From NCBI RefSeq assembly GCF_006715045.1, contig NZ_VFML01000001.1, positions 4,866,501 to 4,930,500 on the forward strand: DNA of 64,000 nucleotides, in the 5' to 3' direction. Below, piece after piece: positions 59,758-64,000 of the stretch. Under the pieces are notes generated by a model. It made no database searches. It saw only the letters and a program-made list of their open reading frames with translations, and was not told the origin of the DNA. Positions within the stretch are counted from its first letter, which is position 1, and each line of letters opens with the position of its first letter. This DNA is from Amycolatopsis cihanbeyliensis. Lineage in GTDB: Bacteria; Actinomycetota; Actinomycetes; Mycobacteriales; Pseudonocardiaceae. The translations under genes were made by a program, and so were the position numbers.

Positions 59758-61083
59758 TTACGCGGGGGTGGGGGCCTTGCCGGTGTCGCCGAGCAGCGGG
59801 GGCGGGGTCGGGGTGTTCAGCACCCCGTCGTCCAGCAGGCCCTCGCCGCGGGCCACCCAGGTCGGGATCGCGATCTGCCCGGTGACGTTGGTGGCGGTGC
59901 GGATCATGTCCAGGATCGGGTCGATGCCGTAGATCACCGCGATTCCGGTGGCGATCACCTCCGGCGGCAGGCCCAGCGTGCTCAGGGTCAGGGTGAGCAT
60001 GGTGAACCAGCCGGTGACCCCGGCGGTGGCGATCGCGCCGAACACCGCGACCAGCACGATCAGCAGGTAGTCGCCGAAACCGAGGCCGATGCCGAACAGG
60101 TTCGCGATGAAGATCGTCGCGATCGCCGGGTAGACCGCGGCGCAGCCGTCCATCTTGGTCGTGGTGGCCAGCGGCACGGCGAAGCTCGCGTACCCGGGGT
60201 CCACGCCGAGGTTCACCGCGGTCTGCCTGCTCAGCGGCAGGGTCGCCCCGGAGGAGCGGGAGACGAACGCGAACTGGATCGCCGTCCAGGCCTTGCGGAA
60301 GAACGCCACCGGGCTCACCCCGCCGACCAGCCGCAGCAGCAGCGGGTAGACCCCGAACAGCACCAGCGACGTTCCGATGTAGACGGCCGCGGTCAGCGAC
60401 AGCAGCGGGCGGGCGAACTGCTCCCCGTAGGTGGCGAAGGCGTTCCCGATCAGGCCGAGCACGCCGATCGGGGCCAGCCGGATGATCCAGCCGAGGACCT
60501 TCTGCACGATGTCGAACACGGCCTGGTTCACCGCGACGAACGGTTCCGCGCGCTCGCCGAGGGCGTAGACGGCGGCGCCCACGGCCAGCGAGACCAGCAC
60601 CACCTGCAGGATCTCCCCGTCGGCGAACGCCCCGAAGAGGTTGCTCGGCACCAGGTTGTTCAGCAGGTCCAGCCAGCTTCCCTGGTCCCGCTCGGCGAGC
60701 TTGTCCACGGTCTCCGGCGCGGGCCGCAGGGAGATCCCGCCGCCAGGGTTGATGATCCGGCCGACGGCGATGCCGATCAGCACGGCGATCAACGAGGTGG
60801 TGGCGAACCACAGCACGGTCTTGCCGCCCAGCCTGGCCGCCGTCCGTGCCCCGCCCAGCCCGCGCAGGCTGGTGATGCCCAGCACGATCGCGGTGAACAC
60901 CAGCGGCAGGACGGTGACCTGGAGCATGTTGGCGAAGATCGTGCCGATCGTGTCCAGCACGGTGACCAGCCAGTCCTGCCCGGTCCGCCGGGCGAGGAAG
61001 CCGAGCACCGCGCCGAGCACCAGGGCCGCGACCACCACCAGGCCGAAGACCTTGGGCTTGCGGTAGGTCCGAAGGAAAGACAC
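59758..61083 (-). CDS. dicarboxylate/amino acid:cation symporter
   Basis: This 441-residue transporter of the DAACS (SDF) family has eight membrane helices and two re-entrant loops. SRSSGATLP (Ser-rich HP1 motif) and TTTKMDGCAAVYPA (HP2/TM7 region) are characteristic. It probably imports glutamate, aspartate or C4-dicarboxylates with Na+ or H+. The last residues form a Pro/Thr-rich cytoplasmic tail. Confidence 0.9.
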   Translation of the reverse strand: MSFLRTYRKPKVFGLVVVAALVLGAVLGFLARRTGQDWLVTVLDTIGTIFANMLQVTVLPLVFTAIVLGITSLRGLGGARTAARLGGKTVLWFATTSLIAVLIGIAVGRIINPGGGISLRPAPETVDKLAERDQGSWLDLLNNLVPSNLFGAFADGEILQVVLVSLAVGAAVYALGERAEPFVAVNQAVFDIVQKVLGWIIRLAPIGVLGLIGNAFATYGEQFARPLLSLTAAVYIGTSLVLFGVYPLLLRLVGGVSPVAFFRKAWTAIQFAFVSRSSGATLPLSRQTAVNLGVDPGYASFAVPLATTTKMDGCAAVYPAIATIFIANLFGIGLGFGDYLLIVLVAVFGAIATAGVTGWFTMLTLTLSTLGLPPEVIATGIAVIYGIDPILDMIRTATNVTGQIAIPTWVARGEGLLDDGVLNTPTPPPLLGDTGKAPTPA

Positions 61084-61191
61084 GGTCAGCTCCGGGGGTT
61101 GTGGAAGGTTTTCGTCGTACGCCGAGGGTGGTCAACGCCTGGCGAGGGGAGACCCTTCCGGAGCGGGATCTTTCCCGGGATGTGGAACGAC

Positions 61192-61833
61192 TCAGCCGGT
61201 GCGCTGCTGCCATAGGTCGACGACCGTGAGCCCGACCTCGGCGAGCAGCCGCCTGGTCAGCGGCAGGCTGATCCCGATCACGCTGGACGGGTCGCCGTCG
61301 ATGCCCTCGACGAACCAGCCGCCCAGGCCGTCCAGGGTGAACCCGCCCGCGACCTGGAGTGGTTCGCCGGTGCCGAGGTAGGCCTCCAACTCCTCCCCGC
61401 TCGGCTCGGCGAAGCGCACGGTGGTGGACTCGCTGCCGGTGGCGGTGACCCGGCCGCCCGCGCCGTCCAGCCTGAGCACCGCGTGCCCGGTGACCAGCAC
61501 GCCGGTGCCGCCCGCCATGCCCGCCCAGCGTTTCCGTGCCACCTCGGCCGTTCCTGGCTTGCCGACCAGCTCGCCGCCGAGGAACAGCATCGAGTCGCAG
61601 CCCACCACGACGGCGGCCGATCCGGCCACGGCCGCCGTGTCCACCACGGCCTCGGCCTTGGCAAGGGCGAGCGTGGTGGTGACGTTCTCCGGCGAGGTGT
61701 CGGCCAGGGCGGCGGTGATCGCGTCCTCGTCGACCCCGGACACGACCACGCTCGGTTCGATACCGGCGGCGCGCAGCACGGCGAGGCGGGCCGGGGACGC
61801 GGAGGCGAGCACGAAACGCACGCCGGGCAGCAT
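61192..61833 (-). CDS. maf: Maf-like nucleotide pyrophosphatase
   Basis: This 213-residue protein has VLASASPARLAVLRAAG (the catalytic SxSxxR phosphate loop), SGVDED, and GCDSMLFLGGELVGKP in the Maf fold. It hydrolyses non-canonical or canonical NTPs to prevent their incorporation. In mycobacteria Maf (Rv3282) is near accA3, as here. Confidence 0.92.
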   Translation of the reverse strand: MLPGVRFVLASASPARLAVLRAAGIEPSVVVSGVDEDAITAALADTSPENVTTTLALAKAEAVVDTAAVAGSAAVVVGCDSMLFLGGELVGKPGTAEVARKRWAGMAGGTGVLVTGHAVLRLDGAGGRVTATGSESTTVRFAEPSGEELEAYLGTGEPLQVAGGFTLDGLGGWFVEGIDGDPSSVIGISLPLTRRLLAEVGLTVVDLWQQRTG

Positions 61834-61870
61834 ACGAACTACGACGCCGCCGCGGTGCGCGGGTCGGTGG

Positions 61871-62473
61871 TCATTCCGGCCTGGTCCTGCGGACGGTGGT
61901 GACGGTCAGCAACACCAGGACGACGATCACCAGCCCAGCGACGGCGCCCGCGGCGACGAACAGCGGCACCGACGGCCACGCGGGTTCCGCCGGGATCGTG
62001 CCGGGCTGCACGGTGGTCACCACGACCCGGTCGCCCTGTGCACCGGCGCCGAAGTCGTCGCGCACCGCCTCGGCATAGCTGCCGGCGACCGCGTCGGCCA
62101 GCCGCGCGGCGCGCGCCGGTTCGGGGTCGGTCACCGTGATGCGCAGCAGCAGTGTCGAGTCCGGGGCCACCGCGGTGACCTTCTCCCGCAAGGCCCGCAC
62201 GCCACCCGGGTAGGAGACGCGCTCCGCGACCGGATCGAGCACCGTGGCCGTCGTGGTCAGCGCGGCGAACGTCGGCATCCGCTGCAGCAGGTCCTGGCTC
62301 GCGCCGCCGGCCTCCGCCGGGGTCTCCCGGTCGAAGAGCAGGTTCACCTCGGATTCGTAGCTGGGGGTGAGCAGGATCGCACCCGCGAAGCCGGCCACGC
62401 CGCCGAGCAGCGTGACGAGCACCACGACAATCCAGCGCCGGCCGATCAACCTGATGACATCGGCGAACTCCAC
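61871..62473 (-). CDS. Wzz-like polysaccharide chain-length protein
   Basis: This 200-residue protein has two membrane helices (about 14-34 and 172-195) flanking an extracellular domain. The N-terminal PF02706-like part reads ADVIRLIGRRW...LTPSYESEVNLLF. It lacks the cytoplasmic tyrosine kinase that full CpsC/CpsD fusions carry. It starts at a GTG at 62473, with AGGAGG upstream. It probably regulates export or chain length of a surface polysaccharide. Confidence 0.8.
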   Translation of the reverse strand: MEFADVIRLIGRRWIVVVLVTLLGGVAGFAGAILLTPSYESEVNLLFDRETPAEAGGASQDLLQRMPTFAALTTTATVLDPVAERVSYPGGVRALREKVTAVAPDSTLLLRITVTDPEPARAARLADAVAGSYAEAVRDDFGAGAQGDRVVVTTVQPGTIPAEPAWPSVPLFVAAGAVAGLVIVVLVLLTVTTVRRTRPE

Positions 62474-62547
62474 GTCATTCCTCCTGCCCCGGCGCTGTAA
62501 CCTGTTGAGCTGTTGCCAGTCTATTGACGGATGCCGAACGTGAACGA

Positions 62548-63669
62548 ATGGTAGGCCACATGCGACAGTCCGGCCCCGCGGCGGACTTCGGTATCGAGCC
62601 AGCCGCGCGCGTCGTGCCACAAATGATTGTCCTGGTGTGGCTGCCGGTGTGTTTCTTCTTCGGCCTTGTCAATCGCGAGTTCCTGCCCGCGAAGTACTTT
62701 CTCGACGACCACCATCTGCAGGCGGTGATGCCGACAGCGGTACCCGATTCGTCGGATTCGTTCATCGTGATGGCGTGGATCTACCGCAGCCTCGGCGCGA
62801 TGGGGCATCCGACCGCCGTGCAGGCGGTCACCATGCTGCTGTTCTTCGTTCTGCTCTTCGCCTGCGCCGGGTGGTCGGCGTTGAGCAGCTTCACGGTCTT
62901 CGAGATCGCCGTATTCGGTTTCTGCGCGGTGGCGTGCGCGGTCTACCTCGCCCAGTACTCCAAGGAAAGCCTGGTGTTGCTGCTCGTGCTCGGGCTGGTG
63001 CTGATGCCGCGCACGGTGCTCGCCGAGCTTGCTTTCGTGGCCGCCGCCTGCCTCTACGCGGCTTCGCTGCGGCAGTACTGGTTCCTGGTCGCCGGGCTGT
63101 ACGTGGTGTTGCGGGTGGTACTGCGGCGCGGGCGCAGGCCGGGATGGGTACCGGTGGTCCTGCTGCTCGCCCTGCTGGCATTCGCCTTCGGGGTCGAGTT
63201 GCTGCTGGGTAAGGACCTGAACGCGTTCCGGGAAAGCGTGGCCCAGTTCCGGGTCAACTCGCCGAACGCCCAGTCCGCGATCCAGGACTACCTGCCGGCC
63301 GATACCCCGGTGCTCGCCGCGGCCAACGCGGCACTGACCGCGGTGCTGCTGGTCGTTCCGGTTCCGTTGCTGCTGGACTTCTCGGTCGTCTATCTCGGCT
63401 TCTCCGTGGTGATCGCCGCGCTCTGGCTTGGCACCGTCGGAAGTGGACTGTGGCGCGGCATGCGACGCGGCTGGCTCGTCAAGGATGTGCGGATGTCCAG
63501 GGCGATCGCACTGCTGCTGGCGATGCTCACGGTGCAGGCGGTGTTCGAGCCGGACTACGGTTCCTACATCAAGCACCTGACCCCCTTGCTGCCGTTGTTC
63601 CTGCTGCTGTTCGTGCGGCGGCGGGCACAGCGGGACGCCGAAGCCTCCGCCATCCCGGTCAGCGGATGA
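62548..63669 (+). CDS. polytopic membrane protein (possible polysaccharide polymerase)
   Basis: This protein of about 373 residues has roughly nine membrane helices. An extracellular loop (NREFLPAKYFLDDHHLQ) and DSSDSFIVMAWIYR lie after helix 1. Length and topology recall EpsG/Wzy-type polymerases, and it diverges from a Wzz-like gene, which supports a polysaccharide role. Two in-frame ATGs (62548, 62560) are possible starts. The assignment is tentative. Confidence 0.65.
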   Translation: MVGHMRQSGPAADFGIEPAARVVPQMIVLVWLPVCFFFGLVNREFLPAKYFLDDHHLQAVMPTAVPDSSDSFIVMAWIYRSLGAMGHPTAVQAVTMLLFFVLLFACAGWSALSSFTVFEIAVFGFCAVACAVYLAQYSKESLVLLLVLGLVLMPRTVLAELAFVAAACLYAASLRQYWFLVAGLYVVLRVVLRRGRRPGWVPVVLLLALLAFAFGVELLLGKDLNAFRESVAQFRVNSPNAQSAIQDYLPADTPVLAAANAALTAVLLVVPVPLLLDFSVVYLGFSVVIAALWLGTVGSGLWRGMRRGWLVKDVRMSRAIALLLAMLTVQAVFEPDYGSYIKHLTPLLPLFLLLFVRRRAQRDAEASAIPVSG

Positions 63670-64000
63670 GGTTGTCGCGGACGAGATTCTCCTGCCCTTC
63701 CCCGGTGGCGTTGACGATCTTGTCCGGTCCGCTGGTACGCACGACGTTTCCGGTGACGACGCCCTGGCTGGTTCCCCAGCAGTCGATGCCACGAACGCAG
63801 TCCTGAATGGAGTTACCGGTCAGCAGGGTGCCGGACCCGTTCGCGCGGGTGATGCCGGTGACCGCGCCCCGCACGGTGTTGCCGCAGATCGACATCCCGT
63901 CGCTGCCGTCCTCAGCGCAGTGGATGCCCACGCTGTCCCCGGACGCGCCGGGCGCCGGCTCGAACAGGTTGTTCCTGATCTCCGCGTCCTCCGCGCCGAA
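63659..64000 (-). CDS. right-handed beta-helix repeat protein (partial)
   Basis: The frame runs from the window edge (base 64000) down to a TGA at 63659-63661, so its N-terminus lies outside. The visible 113 residues repeat short units with conserved Asn and Ile ladders (GNTVRGAVTGI, GNSIQDCVRGI, GNVVRTSGPDKI), typical of pectate-lyase-like beta helices. It overlaps the polytopic membrane protein's 3' end by 11 bases. It may cleave or modify a polysaccharide. Confidence 0.8.
   Translation of the reverse strand, partial: FGAEDAEIRNNLFEPAPGASGDSVGIHCAEDGSDGMSICGNTVRGAVTGITRANGSGTLLTGNSIQDCVRGIDCWGTSQGVVTGNVVRTSGPDKIVNATGEGQENLVRDNLIR

Overview
The DNA is a high-GC actinobacterial chromosome segment. 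GTG starts are frequent, genes are tightly packed with 4-base overlaps, and the gene set (PknB-like kinase, LprG/P55, LpdA, DUF1707, methylmalonyl-CoA mutase) fits a filamentous actinomycete, most likely Pseudonocardiaceae (an inference from gene content). No gene in the window fixes the genus.

Bases 1-19560 are the right part of an integrated siphovirus-type prophage. The left end lies outside the window. Two tRNA genes (Trp-CCA and Pro-TGG) flank a small reverse-strand gene. The late operon follows in standard order: terminase large subunit, portal, MuF-like minor capsid protein, scaffold, major capsid protein, head-tail connectors, tail terminator, major tail protein, a frameshifted tail-assembly chaperone pair, tape measure, minor tail proteins, endolysin and holin. 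A strong bidirectional terminator separates this from a reverse-strand pair: a large serine integrase and a small resolvase-like protein that lacks the catalytic serine. The integrase gene sits beside the attachment junction. The prophage has split an aldo/keto reductase gene, whose 3' part starts abruptly at about 19567. An intact paralogue follows it.

Bases 19567-64000 are host chromosome. In order: aldo/keto reductases; an unusual HisRS; an LprG/P55-like lipoprotein-exporter pair; a Tat-exported M15 peptidase; a flavodoxin-like protein; phosphomannomutase; a possible 36-residue peptide gene; purine nucleoside phosphorylase; a VWA/solute-binding membrane protein; a Ser/Thr kinase; mutA-mutB-meaB; an M20 amidohydrolase; a DUF559 protein; a gamma-glutamylcyclotransferase-like protein; an LpdA-like reductase; and the glycerol genes glpK-glpF with divergent glpD. 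PMM, PNP, amidohydrolase, LpdA and GlpD recall the Rv3302c-Rv3308 neighbourhood of Mycobacterium tuberculosis. Next come a five-gene overlapping operon of largely unknown role (GNAT, two membrane-anchored extracellular proteins, a small membrane protein, an acyl-CoA-ligase-like enzyme), two DUF1707 proteins, the acyl-CoA carboxylase alpha chain, a ribbon-helix-helix/DUF4097/ABC-transporter cluster with a clear palindromic operator, a dicarboxylate symporter, Maf, and the edge of a polysaccharide locus (Wzz-like protein, polytopic membrane protein, beta-helix protein).

MutAB, MeaB and the acyl-CoA carboxylase alpha chain point to propionyl-CoA/methylmalonyl-CoA metabolism, and glpF, glpK and glpD make a complete glycerol uptake and oxidation route.

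Two families of intergenic repeats stand out. One is an 81-bp palindrome-ended element (two copies), one copy of which supplies the last codons of a transporter gene. The other is a 21-bp-period repeat (four loci) that always abuts stop codons. A cluster of DnaA-box-like sequences lies between one repeat locus and the DUF559 gene.
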